DNA of 64,000 nt from Steinernema hermaphroditum (taxonomy: Eukaryota > Nematoda > Chromadorea > Rhabditida > Steinernematidae), in the NCBI GenBank assembly GCA_030435675.1, contig CM059625.1, positions 5,952,001-6,016,000 on the forward strand, in the 5' to 3' direction. The position numbers were made by a program, and so were the translations under genes. Under the pieces are notes generated by a model. That model was given only the letters and a program-made list of their open reading frames with translations. It was not told the origin of the DNA and searched no databases. This document shows positions 1 to 14,255 of the stretch, piece by piece; positions within the stretch are counted from its first letter, which is position 1; every line of letters begins with the position of its first letter.

Positions 1-1431
1 ACGCACGTATTTGCTCAGCTAGAAATGGATTTGATTACCACATTTCCGATCAACTCAAATGCATTCGTGGTATCATTCACGGATAGGCCACCTCAATGCA
101 CGAAGACGTCTACGACATCCGGAAAAAGAAGTACAAACTGCACTCAAACGCTCGTTTTAGGAATCGTGGACATATTAGCAAGAGATGTCTGCCGCCGAAC
201 CCTAAACAAACAATCACGGAAACTCATAATGAGGGCGATTTCAAAAAATGTCACTTCATTTCGATCTCCTAGTGGTCCTACTTGGGGACTGAACGAAATG
301 ACTGTTGGTCGAAGCGACGAGATGAACGCCTTAAAATAAGTATTTAGGAAAACAAAAACAAAAATTGCGTGTTTCAAGTCGCTCGAGAACGTTGAAATTC
401 AGAACTCGAAGGCCGACCGACGGCGCATGAATATGTATGCCGAGTTTAGCGGTCAGCAACTTTTGGATGGATTGTTTTCTGCGAAGAAAAATCACCGGAG
501 AGTCTGCATAAGATAGTTTATATACAGTAATATGGAATAACACCACAATAGTAGCATAAAAATTCAAGCGAGTGAAAAGGGAGCCTATTTTCAGAAGCAT
601 GTTTTCAATAAATCTCATAGCAGAGTGAGAATTAAGGTTCAATCTGCGACAAGGTTTCTTTTTTTTTGCAGGTTCAGCAGAAACTTTGCGCGGGTTGCCC
701 TTGAGAATCGCCCGTCGTTAAATCAGGCCTCCAATTGGCTAGTCTAGAATCATTAAAAATACGAAAATCGGGCCACTTTATGCAGTTCTTCACAGTAACA
801 GTGACGTCCTTTCAACGATTTCCCATGCGAATGTCGATCTATGCTTTGTTGGTACTTGTTGTAGTATATTTGTGAAAAACACACAGCCAAGAACTGTTCT
901 GTCCTTTGTTAAATCAGAGCGAAGAGCAGAAATTTGTCAGCATGGCGTGAATATTGGTTTTCAGATATATTGAAGCATATGTGTGAAAAAAAAACGATCC
1001 GCATCTAGTTGTTAGCTAATTACATAGTTGTTTTACACTCCGCAGTGAATAGCATTCGTTGTTCGATGGATCGTCAGGTCTTACCAAGAAATACGTGCCT
1101 TTGGCGTCGTGCCCAGATCGCGTAACTCGACAGATTGGCTGTTTCTGAGGTGGTCCTTCGTTTGACGTGTGTTCCGTGTTAGATTTTTTATTTGCATGAA
1201 GCGATGCTAGTTAAGTCTAGGCACGCTCTGGACCATTTATAGATAAAATATTCCTTAAATCGCCACTCCCTGTTCAGCTCCGGCCTTACTCGTATAGATA
1301 ACAAGAAAATGTAGGGCGAAATGTAGGCAAAAATGTGTTTTCCCCCAATTCTTGTAGTATTTTTGAGGGATTTTCCCGAATTCAAATACGTAACGCGTTG
1401 CAGTAGACAGAGAACAGATAGAAGAGATAGT
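1..1431. other. No gene recognised
   Basis: Only short open frames on both strands, none with a recognisable motif or supported splice sites. The last hundred bases lead into the hairpin repeat. Confidence 0.5.
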
Positions 1432-1567
1432 ATGCTTCCCCGGAGCCTTAACATTTTTGACTCCGGGGGGCATTTATCTGGATTGTCCGACTCGCTTTTA
1501 TTGAACCCCTACAAAAACGGCTGTTCCGTTGCATCGGTGTGAAGGGAAATCAGACGAACAGAGAAAT
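1432..1567 (+). repeat. Dispersed 135-bp repeat, copy A, with GC-rich hairpin
   Basis: The 5' part folds into a hairpin: the arm at 1432-1445 pairs with 1461-1473, with a loop of about 15 nt. The last 75 bases (about 1493-1567) are nearly identical to the second copy at 5157-5291, which has the same orientation and almost the same length. The loop and the segment just after the hairpin differ between copies, while the stem and 3' block are kept. The arm differences between copies are C-to-T changes that leave G:U pairs, as expected if the RNA form matters. I do not recognise the family. No spliced-leader, tRNA B-box or Sm-site pattern fits clearly. Confidence 0.6.
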
Positions 1568-1794
1568 CCTCAAACTGCTTACTCAACAAACGCCAATGTT
1601 TTGTTCTCGCAGCGAAAAGTTCCAGTCTGTCTCGGTTCTTCTGCCTGCAATCAGAGAATTACTGAAGATATTGCGCTCGTTTAGTTGTCGAACCGTTGTC
1701 GGTGTGATCTTTTTGTCAACGCTTTGATTTCAAAATAAACTGTTCGTTTCAGGTCGATTTTGTATTCTGACTGTTGTTATCCAGAAATCGTGCA

Positions 1795-2970
1795 ATGTCT
1801 TCTGAAGATGGCGCTAGCTCATCGGCCGCAGCCGCTTTGAGTTCTTCCCGTCGTGCTATCAAGGAAGGTGAATGGGCGTGCGTTGATTCCAAATGTGCAT
1901 ATATCAACAGAGAAACATACACATCATGCAGAAGTTGTGGAAAGGGTTTGTCCGTCATTTGGTGTGCTCTTCATTCTTTCTCTTTTTTTAGAAAAGCCAC
2001 GTGTGAAGCTTTGTGTAGGACAAGAAATTGGTAAGGATGTTGCTGAAAAGTCGAACGGGTTATTTTCACCGCAAGATTGGGTCTGCACTAAGTACGCAGA
2101 TCAGCTGTTTATATTTATAATTTCGCTTTCTGTTTTCAGGTGCAATAATGTGAATTGGGCGCGTAGAAACGTATGCAACGTATGCAAAGCAAAGAAATTT
2201 GGCGGCACTGAAGCTCGAACAGGCTATGGCGGTGGTTACATGGATCGCCAGGACGTTGAATATATATCACGAAAAACAGATGATGAGTTTGATGAATTTG
2301 GCCGTAAGAAGAAGGGCATCAAGAGATCAAGTGGCGTCATGGAATCCGAATACAGTGATGGTGAAGAAGAGTTTGACCGCAAGGTTCGCAAATATGAGGA
2401 AGAAGAAGAAGAAGAAGAGGATGAAAGCGGTGACGATGATTTGGGAAAATATGATTTTGGATCGGACGATGAGTTCGAATCGCTTAAAAACAGCTTGGCA
2501 AAGAAGGTTGCTGAAGCGAATAATGCTTCACGCGCGTCAAGTCCGTAAGTTCGGCTTGGTGATATGTCGTTTGTAATTTAGTGATTATTTTTCAGCTGTT
2601 CCTGCTCCTGTAGCGAAGGTGAAGATCAGATTTGCTCGTGCGATGAATCGGATACTGAGCGGACGTCTCGGGATCAACGTCCTAGCAGCTCTGAAAGCCG
2701 CTCTGACCGTCGTCGGCATCATAATCAGGAACGCCATAGATCTCGGAACGATTATGACCGTCACGATCGAGGTCGACGTGATCGTGATTTTGACAAACGA
2801 GACCATCGCCACTACAATCGACGAGATCGTGATTCTTATAAGCGGTAGTTTCCGTCTAAAATACTTATGTTTGTATGTTTGCCATGTTTAGGGATCGTTC
2901 TCGTTCTAAATCTCCCCGCCGCCATCGATATCACGAAACAGATCCATCCAGGCGTGGCTATCGTCGATAA
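1795..2970 (+). CDS. ZRANB2-like (ZNF265) zinc-finger, RS-domain splicing factor
   Basis: Five exons (1795-1945, 1992-2091, 2140-2544, 2596-2844, 2892-2970) join in phase to 327 residues. Two RanBP2-type zinc fingers lie at about residues 27-48 (Cys29, Cys34, Cys45, Cys48) and 80-99 (Cys82, Cys85, Cys96, Cys99). The second contains NVNWARR, the RNA-contacting core typical of ZRANB2, and the linker EIGKDVAEKSNGLFS is also characteristic. An ERTGYGGG-like block, a long acidic Glu tract and a C-terminal Arg/Ser/Asp-rich tail (SRSKSPRR) follow in the family order. In vertebrates ZRANB2 is a nuclear protein that binds single-stranded RNA at 5' splice sites and affects alternative splicing. The start codon follows a CAG at 1782-1784 closely. 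The protein is slightly shorter than human ZRANB2 (about 330 residues). The downstream YIPF gene is only 232 bp away on the same strand. Confidence 0.93.
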
Positions 2971-3202
2971 CCACTCCACGAGTGTTTTTTTTCGTTACGG
3001 CTCCAATGGCCATGGTTGTTTTTATTGCTTGCTTCGATCCAGGGTTTAGCACCTCTGGTTGTTCGCTGTTGCTGCATAAATAAGATTATACGTACGTGTT
3101 CATCCTTTTGTCTAGTGGTTTTTTGGACCCCATAGTTTATCTTGTTTCGAATTTCAGCAGTTTTCGCATTTATTTTCTTTCAGTTAACGGACAGCGCGAC
3201 GC

Positions 3203-4628
3203 ATGGCTAACTTAAACTTCCAAGGTAAGTTAATTTTTATTCAATTTTAAGTCATTGGAGAAAGAATTTATCAGTGATTACTATGTGGTGCGAAATATTA
3301 AGAGGTTGCTGCGAATTGATGGACATCGGCGAAATCTATAGATGTCTTTTCTTGTGCGAATTGCGATTCGATTTGTGCGTTAGTTTGCCAACATGTTTGA
3401 ATTATGGCGTTGCGTCATTGACGGGAGACGTTAACAAGGCACTTTGTTGTTTGTTCATCCTCATACCGACAACTTTTCAGATTTCAATCTTGGAAACGAT
3501 GTTTCGGGTCAAGGCGCGTCATTCAACAGTCCTTTCACTTCCGTGAATTCTTCGAATGACCAGCGTCCTGTCGGATGGACTACTGACAACGATCAACTCG
3601 TTACTGATGGGCCATCGCCAAATGCAGCGTCCAAGAAGAACTTTCTCTCTCTCGAGTATTATCAGCAGTTCTTTGATGTAGATGCAGATCAAGTTCAGTC
3701 TCGCCTTCTGAACAGCATGGTCCCGCGCTTCCGTTCCAACTTTATTACCGATTATGTTCAACCTATTCCAGATCTCTACGGTTCGATTTTTGCTGACAAG
3801 CAGTTTGGTTCATAGTGTCATTTAGGACCGTTTTGGGTGTCCGTGACATTGATCTTCACTACCGGAATTTTCGGAAATCTCGCCAAATACATCCAATCAT
3901 CTGGTGCGGCAGGTCAAACGTTTGAGAACGATTTCGGTTTGGTAACCGGCGCCTCAACGTTAATTGCTCTTTACGTCCTCGTCGTGCCATTTGTTCTTTA
4001 CAATATCATTTGGTATCGACAGGCTACCATTCAGTATTCCTATCTTGAACTGCTCTGTGCATACGGATACAGTCTTACAATTTTTGTTCCAGTTTCGGTA
4101 TGCATAATGTCATCAAAGCGTGTATCAGTTATAGATTTTAGATTCTTTGGGTTGTTCATTGGGACTGGTTTAGATGGTCATTAATTGCCGTCTCTGTTTT
4201 CCTCAGTGGCGCTGTACTTGTCGGAAGCATTTGGCCGTCGATTAAGAACGACTCCAACCGGCTCGTCGCGTTTGGAACAATTGGGTCTATACTTTTCCTG
4301 CATACGATTCTTGCAGTCGGATTCAAGGTATCCGTTTTTGTTGAAAGTGTGAGTGTACAAGATTCGATTGCAGGAATACTACTTCGATGCCGTTCATCTC
4401 CCATCAAATGGTGTTGCTGCGCAGCCTGACATTCCGGCACCACTTATACCGTCCGCTGCACTGCCAGCTGCAGTAGTGAACGACACTGAATCGAAAAAGG
4501 ATAACAAACGTGAATCGTCAGTTGGACAACCTCAATCTGTTCCCGCTAAGGCGCTTGACAAATCGCAAAGAAACGCAGAGAAGCTCGAGTCCTCGATTTC
4601 TACCTCCCCGCCCGGCGTCGTTTCTTGA
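3203..4628 (+). CDS. YIPF1/YIPF2-like Yip1-domain Golgi membrane protein
   Basis: Exons 3203-3224, 3481-3780, 3826-4097, 4142-4327 and 4374-4628 join in phase to 344 residues. The cytosolic N-terminal part ends in the family block LEYYQQFFDVD, followed by PDLYGPFWV at the first membrane segment. Five hydrophobic segments follow, with the conserved ELLCAYGYSL stretch and SIWPSIKNDSNR before the last one. Yip1-family proteins sit in Golgi and endosomal membranes and work with Rab GTPases in vesicle traffic. The C-terminal tail of about 80 residues after YYFDAVHLP is polar, low in complexity and divergent. The short first coding exon (7 codons) lies 19 nt after a TTTCTTTCAG acceptor at 3174-3183, which may be a cis- or trans-splice site. 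Confidence 0.93.
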
Positions 4629-5156
4629 ACATGTGCACAGTCATCAGTCGAGTAGTGTATGATGGGTCATAATTATTTATTTTTGTGCACCGTGGGCTTG
4701 AGGGACGCTCTGATGAGTTGTGCAGGATAAATCGCTTGTGCACGTCTTTCAAACATGTTCTGGTTGAGTGTTGGTTGATTTGGGCCATTGTGGGTGATGT
4801 GACTTATACCATTGGCTGAAAGACCGTTTCAGGTGATATGGAAGGCATCGAAAATAGTAGTAAGTCTGAAATGATGCAAAGTGCATTTCGGCTATGACCC
4901 TATTAATTACTTTCACTTTATCTCGACGAAGTTCGTATGTATCCACTGAATTTTGCTATGAATTCACTGAAACGATGAGAATACACTCAGATGTTCAGTG
5001 TCAACCAAGCAAAACGATGGGTGAACAAAAGCTACCGTGGCGCAGAGTGGCAGCAAAGATTTTGGCAGGTTCGCCTTAATGCGTATTTTTGATGACCTGC
5101 CTGCTTTTTCAACCGTTATGCATTCGCCAATAGAATTCAAGAGAGATATAGACCAT

Positions 5157-5291
5157 ATGCTCCCCCGGGCCTTCAGCTTGTACGCCTCCGGGGGGCATTA
5201 GTTTCACTGCGCTCCTCGCTTTTATTGAACCCATACAGTGGCGACCGTTCCGTTGTATCGCTGTGAAGGCGAGTCAGACGAACAGAGAAAT
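5157..5291 (+). repeat. Dispersed 135-bp repeat, copy B, with GC-rich hairpin
   Basis: Second copy of the element at 1432-1567. Arms at 5157-5170 and 5185-5197 pair, and the conserved 3' block ends with CAGACGAACAGAGAAAT. It lies 530 bp downstream of the YIPF stop, so the two copies flank the ZRANB2-YIPF pair in the same orientation. Similarity fades upstream of the hairpin and stops abruptly after the 3' block. Confidence 0.6.
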
Positions 5292-6825
5292 TTGTACCTT
5301 GTGAAGCAACGGCTGAAAGCAGGCATTGTCTGGCAGAATGTGGTTTAAGCTATTCTAGCGAGGAAAAAGTGGGAGAACCTTTCAGAAGTTCTATGAGTGA
5401 TCATTCTCATTTTGTTCGCTTTCTTTCACCACTGTTTAAGCTGACAAGAAAACGCATACTTAGCACTTTAGAAAGACACTGTTTTCAACGGATTAACGTT
5501 CGCCATCTAGGGCCACGGCCTCCGTAGGCTTCTAGCGGTATTTGAAAGTGGGTGTAGAGAATTCGGACTAACTGTGCTGAGCTTTTAGTCGACTGTTAAT
5601 TGAGCAAATTCTAATTAGATGTTCTCCGGGAGGGTCTCATGCTTGTTTTCGTGTTGGTAATTAATAAGGCACAATTTGATACACGGAATTGTTCACACCG
5701 TCAATAGGGATCTCCACTTTTTTCATGTTCCGCGTTCAATCAAATCTATTTCCCACTACCGTTCTCAAAATAAGAAGGAAAGTAAAGTGGTTGTTGACCA
5801 TATCTGGGAAGGCTCCGCGGTTTACATATTCAGGTTTGCCTGCGATGAATACGTGATTTTCCGATGTTTTTCACTGTCTTCTTTTTGCGGTAACCCACAC
5901 TTATCAGACGACGTCTTTACAAAGTGCTTCGTTTGGCGTCCATCCACTGCGCAATCAGTGCCATTTATAGTGTCACCTGGAATCTATGATTACGCAGAAG
6001 AAGGCCCTTAACGAGCTCTTTTCAGACACAGAGTTGTGCGCGCTGAAGAACGGAGGAGACTTTTAGTCGTCGGGGTAAACGATGGAGTCAATAACTGAGT
6101 GTCGCAGCACCTGCGTAGTCGATGCTGCTTTAGCGGCCTCTAACTCATTCCTTTTTTGAGCAGGTATTAGACAGCGAGAGATTTGTTGTTGACTTAATTG
6201 TTCGCACTCTTTCGCTCCGCTTCTTTTCGCGTCGTTCGCACAAGTTGCGGCCACCTCAACGATCCGTCGCCTCCGTTTGTGTCCCCAAACGAGACCCTAA
6301 TTGGCTATACGCAAACAGGAGTTCAAGTCACAGGTGCTTTAAGTGGCACCGTGCTGCTTCCTTCACTCATATCCCCGAGTCATGCTACTTACGAGCGCCC
6401 CTGGTAGGAGAACCCTGTGATTCTTGCCCCCGTGTGGTCCGATCTTTCCGGTCATTGACGAGAAAAGCCATCTTACGTACTTTCAAAAGCTACCGACTGT
6501 TTTATCATTGAATCGATACGAGCTAATAGAGTGGAAAGGTGAACTCGTTCCCTCGTGAGACTGTGTCATTTACCCTATTAAAGTCATCAGCGTGCCTCGT
6601 CAGTGTCATCAATAGGTCTTATTCCTATTCAGAGAAAGAGCATTGCCGGAGGCGTTTTCTTTAACTCCCAATGAAGCTACTGGACGACTCTCTGTTGGAC
6701 TCCCAGTAGTATTAAATAACGCTTTATACGAGTGCTCAACGTTTACCTGCCGGCAGAAGAGCTGTAATCCGGCTATTCTCTTCTTCCGTTCCGCTCAGAC
6801 GCGCTTCTACTGAATGAACTACGCT
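5292..6825. other. Intergenic, no gene recognised
   Basis: Contains only short open frames, the longest about 110 codons at 5676-6011 (+), with no domain, no repeated structure and no supported exon joins. It probably holds the promoter and 5' region of the G alpha gene. Confidence 0.4.
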
Positions 6826-8882
6826 ATGGGCCTTCGCGCTCTGCTGTGTGGAGGTGATTCCGCCCGAGTCACTTCACCGTCGAACGGACGTCTTCAAAAG
6901 TTCAACTCCCCCGCCGACATGGCGGACTCGCAGATCGACTCGAGGGAGATGTCGAAGAGAAGCCAGCAGATCGACTCGCAAATCGAGCGCGATCGTATCG
7001 CCAACAAGAAAGTGCTCAAAATTCTTCTCTTAGGTGTGTCAGTAGCTGATCGTTGCTTCTATCGGTTGCCTTTTAGGTGGACCCGAGTCGGGTAAGAGTA
7101 CTATATGCAAGCAAATGCGCATTCTACACATGAATGGCTTTTCCGAGATGGATATGATCAACTACCGTTACTTGGTGTACAGCAATGTTGTTCAGGCGAT
7201 CAATCAGATGCTCGATGGGGCACAGCTTTTAGGAATTCCCGTCTCCAAAGACATATACGTAAGTTACGCCCGACTTCACCTGAATGCAGGTCTGTAAGGC
7301 TGTAAAATTGAATTTGTCTGCATGAAACGATGTCCTTTGCGCCAAATCTGAGGGAAGTGACGTTACTGCTGACTATGATGCTGACTCTGCATGGGACTAA
7401 GCATCAGCTCCATATGAATAGGCGCCTTTCGAAAGCGCGTTATAACTGACGTCACTTGAAACAGACGCATGAGGCAATTGTCAGTAGAAGTCTGATTGTG
7501 ACGTAGCCATAATAAGCCAATCCGAGATGCTCAGTACCAGGTTCGAAGATGATGAGTTCCAGGAAAATCCTCGCGCGTGCCCTTTCGGTTGTTCCATAAA
7601 CGTTCGCCCTTTATTCTATTCTGGGAAACCGGATGTACTTAAAAATTATTTCGTCTACCTAAGCCGCAACAACGATCTTCCGTTTTTTAGAATAACAGTT
7701 ATGAGGACGTAGGGGATTTTGAGAATGTCCCAATTGACGTCCGGAGCTATTTTGGTAACAAACAGGTTACAAAAATATCTATTCCAGCAAGACATCGAAT
7801 GGTTTCGACACTATCAACGTGTGACGCATCCTTCGGAAATCGAACTGACCGCCGAATTAACCGAATCTATTCGGAACATCTACAGGTCGGACTTCGCAAA
7901 TACCCTGCTCATCCGACAGCACGAGTTCGTCCTTCTCGACTCGGCCATTTAGTGGGTCAAAAGACGTGTGCATGAATGTCAACTGTGTGATTTCAGCTTT
8001 CTTGATCAAATCGACAGGATAAGTCACCCTGAGTATAAGCCCACTACGCAGGATGTGCTCAGGTCGCGTGTGCCGACGACCGGAATACACGAGATTGAAT
8101 TTAGCTATAAAGAAGTAATTTTAAGGTATGAAAGAGGGATTACCACTACGGATCGTTTTGTTGTGTAGTTCAATTGGGACGTAGTTAAGACTTAGAAAAA
8201 TGTTTCGATTCCATTTCAAAAACCTGGGACATGGATTATTGTTTCAATTACAATTTCTAGAATGGTCGATGTCGGTGGACAACGTTCGGAGCAACGTAAG
8301 TGGATTCATTGCTTCGACAACGTAAACGGAGTGCTGTTCGTGTCCGAGGTCTCCGGATACAACCAAACCATTAACGATGGCGAAAAAACAATGGTTCGTT
8401 TGATGCACATTGCTTTGACGAACACTTCTCTTCAGAACCGTATGAAGTACAGTATGCAGCTATTTAAAAGCATAGTCAACAATCGGTGCTTCGGAAAGAA
8501 GACCGCAATGATACTTTTCATGAACAAGATCGACGTTTTCAAGCAGCGGTTACCGCTGTTTCCCCTTACTACATGTTTTAAGACGTATAAAGGTCTGTTT
8601 TTCACTGCTACGTCAGGGAGCACCATTGAACGCCATCAATGCTCGTGAATTCAAAACGCAGAGGACATAATACGATTAATTTCAGGAGAAAACGACTACG
8701 AACCATGCGCCAAATACATCAGCGACCGCTTTCGACACGTTGTCTCGCAGGAAATTTCCAAGGAAAGGCCAATATACACGCATTTTACCAACGCTACGGA
8801 TACCCAGAACATCGATCGTGTCTTCGAAAGTTGCATCGATGTCGTATTCAAGATCAGCATGGAGAAAGTCGGCTTCATGTGA
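6826..8882 (+). CDS. Heterotrimeric G protein alpha subunit, divergent nematode type
   Basis: Eight exons (6826-7033, 7077-7258, 7691-7738, 7788-7951, 7997-8125, 8261-8393, 8436-8592, 8686-8882) join to 405 residues. I chose the second ATG because it gives [10 protein letters not shown], a plausible N-myristoylation and palmitoylation signal. An ATG at 6814 would add four residues. The G boxes are all present: P-loop GGPESGKST (70-78), switch I RVPTTGI (Arg225, Thr228), DVGGQ (Gln251), NKID (318-321) and TNATD (375-379). The catalytic Arg and Gln are kept. Position 72 is Pro where nearly all G alphas have Gly. The N-terminus is about 40 residues longer than usual, and the C-terminus (KVGFM) lacks the pertussis-toxin cysteine at -4. 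It probably signals from an unidentified GPCR. The 48-bp third exon is the least certain part. Confidence 0.9.
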
Positions 8883-8989
8883 TTCGGTTTGCATATGTAG
8901 CCTCACAATTGATCTCTCAAATTTTTCGACTTGCTTTACCGTGTTAATTCGCCGATTTGTATTGTACAGAAGCGGAGTGACTATAATTA

Positions 8990-8995
8990 AATAAA
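8990..8995 (+). terminator. Candidate polyadenylation signal of the G alpha gene
   Basis: AATAAA about 110 bp after the G alpha stop codon. The rest of 8883-9640 is AT-rich 3' flank with no gene seen. Confidence 0.45.
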
Positions 8996-9640
8996 TTCGG
9001 TGCACATGTATATAATTAGAATACAATAAACACCGGAATCAAATTAGTCGTAATAGGCGGAAGCAACTATGTAATACAGAACATTTCATTCAATTTGGCT
9101 CTCATGTTTTTCATTCTGTTTTTTGATTTACCCATATGAAATTGTGTACCGAAGGTTTTGCGGGAAGACAATCAAGTTTCCTTGGCATTTTGGAAAGCTC
9201 CAGATGATTGTGATTTGGAAATTTTCAGAAAGAAAGAGAATCGACATGTTGATAGTCGTCTAGAAAACCGGATGCCCTCACATCACTGAGTAGTTGCCTC
9301 ACCGTCATTGTCAACTGACGTCTCATAACATCCGAATTCCCCGAAGAATATGACATGTCTTCCGTTAAATCTTATAGAACCTGTCCACTGTATGACGTTT
9401 TGAAACAATCATTGACCACTTGGATGCAATGAACATGTGTCATCGTATCCTTTCAAATTGTTCAGTTCTGTGATGCTGATATCTGGTTTCGGGAACCCCT
9501 TTACCCCATATGTACCTTTCACTTTGGCCCCTTTGATCCGTGATGAATTAATAATTAATGAGTCCAATACTGTTAATCTTTATCCGTGTAGAACTTTCAA
9601 ACTCAACGATTCATATGTACAGGAACAGGGCGAACGGCAC

Positions 9641-11522
<1,882 letters not shown>

Positions 11523-14255
11523 ACCTGAAGCACGCGTATTTTCACAAAAAGGCGTGAGGGAACGCGCGATGCACACCCGCAGGCAGCTCTTATCAGAGAG
11601 AGTGAAATAACAAAAGGTGATGGGCACAGAAGTTATATGCGATCCAAAGGGGTGACGTAGGCCACGAGAGGGAAGTCACCTGGAAAACAACCTTCAAAAG
11701 TGTGTTTCCCTGATCACGTGGCTGTGAACGGCGAACACGACGGGTGACGTTGGTGATCAGATTGGAAGTAGAGTTTCTCTCGAAGCACAGTGAATGAAAC
11801 AGGCGCCCGATTGCGCTGATCGACAAGCAAGCAAAATTGAACGCCAGCAAAGCGGGCGGCCGCGGACCGTGAGAGCGCGAGACCAAACGAGCGAGACTAG
11901 CAGCGGTGATCGATCGTGGCACATTCCGCGGGGTTGATCAGGGTCGTAAGTCAAAAGTTGAAAGTACTCCCGCATGACGGCCTTCTTTATATTATTGTGA
12001 ACTTTACTTAACCCGCCTTCTTATCAGCCAGACTTCAAGCGTCAGGGAACAGACAGATCACTCGGATCATGTCCGCAAACTGGTTCTACTTTGAGGGCAC
12101 ATTTTATAGTTATGCTATCATGGCTATCTCTCCGAGCACTTATGGAGTGAACGGAGTTCGACGAACGCCGAAGCAGAATCGTTCTGTGGGAATCTCAGCA
12201 AACCCTCTTGCAGAGAGAAGGATATCAAAGACCATTTAGTCACGTTCGATTGGTTGATCTCTGTACCACTAATAGTTCACAGGATTCTGAAGGAATGATG
12301 AATGAGGGCCGGACTTGTGTTATGATACAGTAGGGCGTTTCCCAGCGCTGGACTCTGTACGTAGAAGTAAAAAATTTTGATTTGACGAATTACCGCGTAG
12401 ACCTTTGTTTTCAAATCAAAGTCTGCCAGTTACTGATTGAAAATAAGCATTACAGTTATGCTCTGTATGGTGAATTTCACGCTGGAGTCATGTGAACACG
12501 TTTGACAAGACTGATGGTAAAAAAAACAAAAACAACAGAGGGCACTATCAGTTGTCAGAAACAAAAAAGCATTCCGCTTTTGAAACAGTCTAATAATATC
12601 TTCAGCTAAACGACTTTGATCTTTCTACGATAGTCTAGTCACATTGGATCGAGGCGACTCTGGATTTCGCTCTCTTAAAGGTCAAGCGATACACAAGAAA
12701 ATAATGTCCTGCTAAGTGGTGAATCGCGATGACAAAAGTACATCGAAAAAGGCACGTTATCAGCAACGCGGTTTGCAGAAACGCGACACGACTCAGTTCT
12801 TTGATAAGTGGCCAAAAAGAATGGAAATCGCGCTGGTTCGTTTTTTGAAGTCGACTATACACGTGCTTGAAGGTGGCGTCACGACTTTTTACGCAAGGAA
12901 GTGATTAATTGCACCGCTTGAGTGGGGTCGATCGGGAAAACCCACGTTGTTTACAAAGTTGCGGAACCCGACGAACCTATCGCTGCACGTTTCCGGTTTT
13001 TGGCCTATCGATTCGATAAACCGTTTTCAGGAAAACCACGTGCACAAGAAGACAATGAATACAGTGAACAATGAATGAATGATCTTACATTTTATATGTG
13101 GGATTTCATAGGGAGACTTTGACGTGAAACGGAATGATAACACGATCGAAATGAATCGGGCTGAAAATTTGCGTCGCCTTCATCGATGATTCATAGACGG
13201 CAAATCACGATGACTTATCCAGACGGGATTACGGATACTTTCTCTCGGTGGGAAATGTCTGACTGAGCGCTATTCTGCACAAAAACGCTACTGACTGTAG
13301 AGCACCGTGTAACCAAGGGTTTAGCCGTCTCTAATAGCCGGTGTTCAGTAAGGGTACTCATTAAGACGCAATACACAAAAAGTTTTCCCACCTTCAGCAA
13401 AACTATTTTGGGAATCTTTAATTAACCCATATTCGAACTACCTTCCGACTAACGTACAAAATACGACGTTGATCACTTTACGCCCGCAATACGTGTCTTC
13501 ACAGCAGCTCTAAATAACCAAAGAGAGTACTGTAAATTAGATGCTTTTCAAACGAAATTTGAAATCCACTTTGCGCAACACTTATTTCTAAATGTGACAA
13601 TAAAAGAAGCGATATACGCGAACGATCGGAACCCTGAACCGCATCTTCTACGCTCATTTGCCATAAATAGACCAACCTAGCACGTGAACGTGAATGGAAC
13701 GACGCGAACAAACCGATCGCCATCTATTCTCGGCAGGCAGCGGTGTTTTCGGAAACCAGATTTGTGTTTTCCGAAGTTCAACTCGGAACGTGTGTTAGTG
13801 AACAATCTGTGATGCCATGCGGTGATGGGGTGAAAAGATGGGGAAAGCGCTGCTAGGAAACAGATGTCCGAACAAAAGGAACAATAGTAGATAGAATCGA
13901 TCAGGTAGCTCAAGAAAGCCGGAACACAAGATTTGAGGCGAACTTAGAGTGGATGATCCAATGCAATATTTTGACATTCGAGGCATCGATTGTAAGATAG
14001 AATTCATAGTTTGTAAAGGACTATAACTACAACAGTGTCTCAGAATTGGATTCCGCTAGTCCTGTCCCAACTATGGTTAGACCCTTGTTAGCCGAGCTAG
14101 ATCTACTCGGTTATTCGTCCTTACCATGTCTTCAAAAAAGAGTCCTTCTCCAATTGCGACATCTAAACACAGGATGACGAGGAAGTAAAGGCTCTGTTTA
14201 GAGATTCATCAAGAGTGATTGGAATTAATCATTTATTTACTTTATATGCATATAT
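11523..14255. other. Intergenic, upstream of glycerol kinase
   Basis: No open frame over about 110 codons and no recognisable motif. It separates the glycerol kinase start from the 3' end of the next minus-strand gene. TTTATT at 14232-14237 reads AATAAA on the minus strand, about 20 bp after the stop of that gene, and is its likely polyadenylation signal. Confidence 0.4.

Noticed and set aside
1432..1567. Idea that the hairpin repeat is a spliced-leader RNA gene
   Set aside because: On neither strand do both copies show a 20-23-nt leader followed by GT and then an Sm-type site. The GGTTCAATAAAAGCGAG stretch on minus lacks the GT in copy B.
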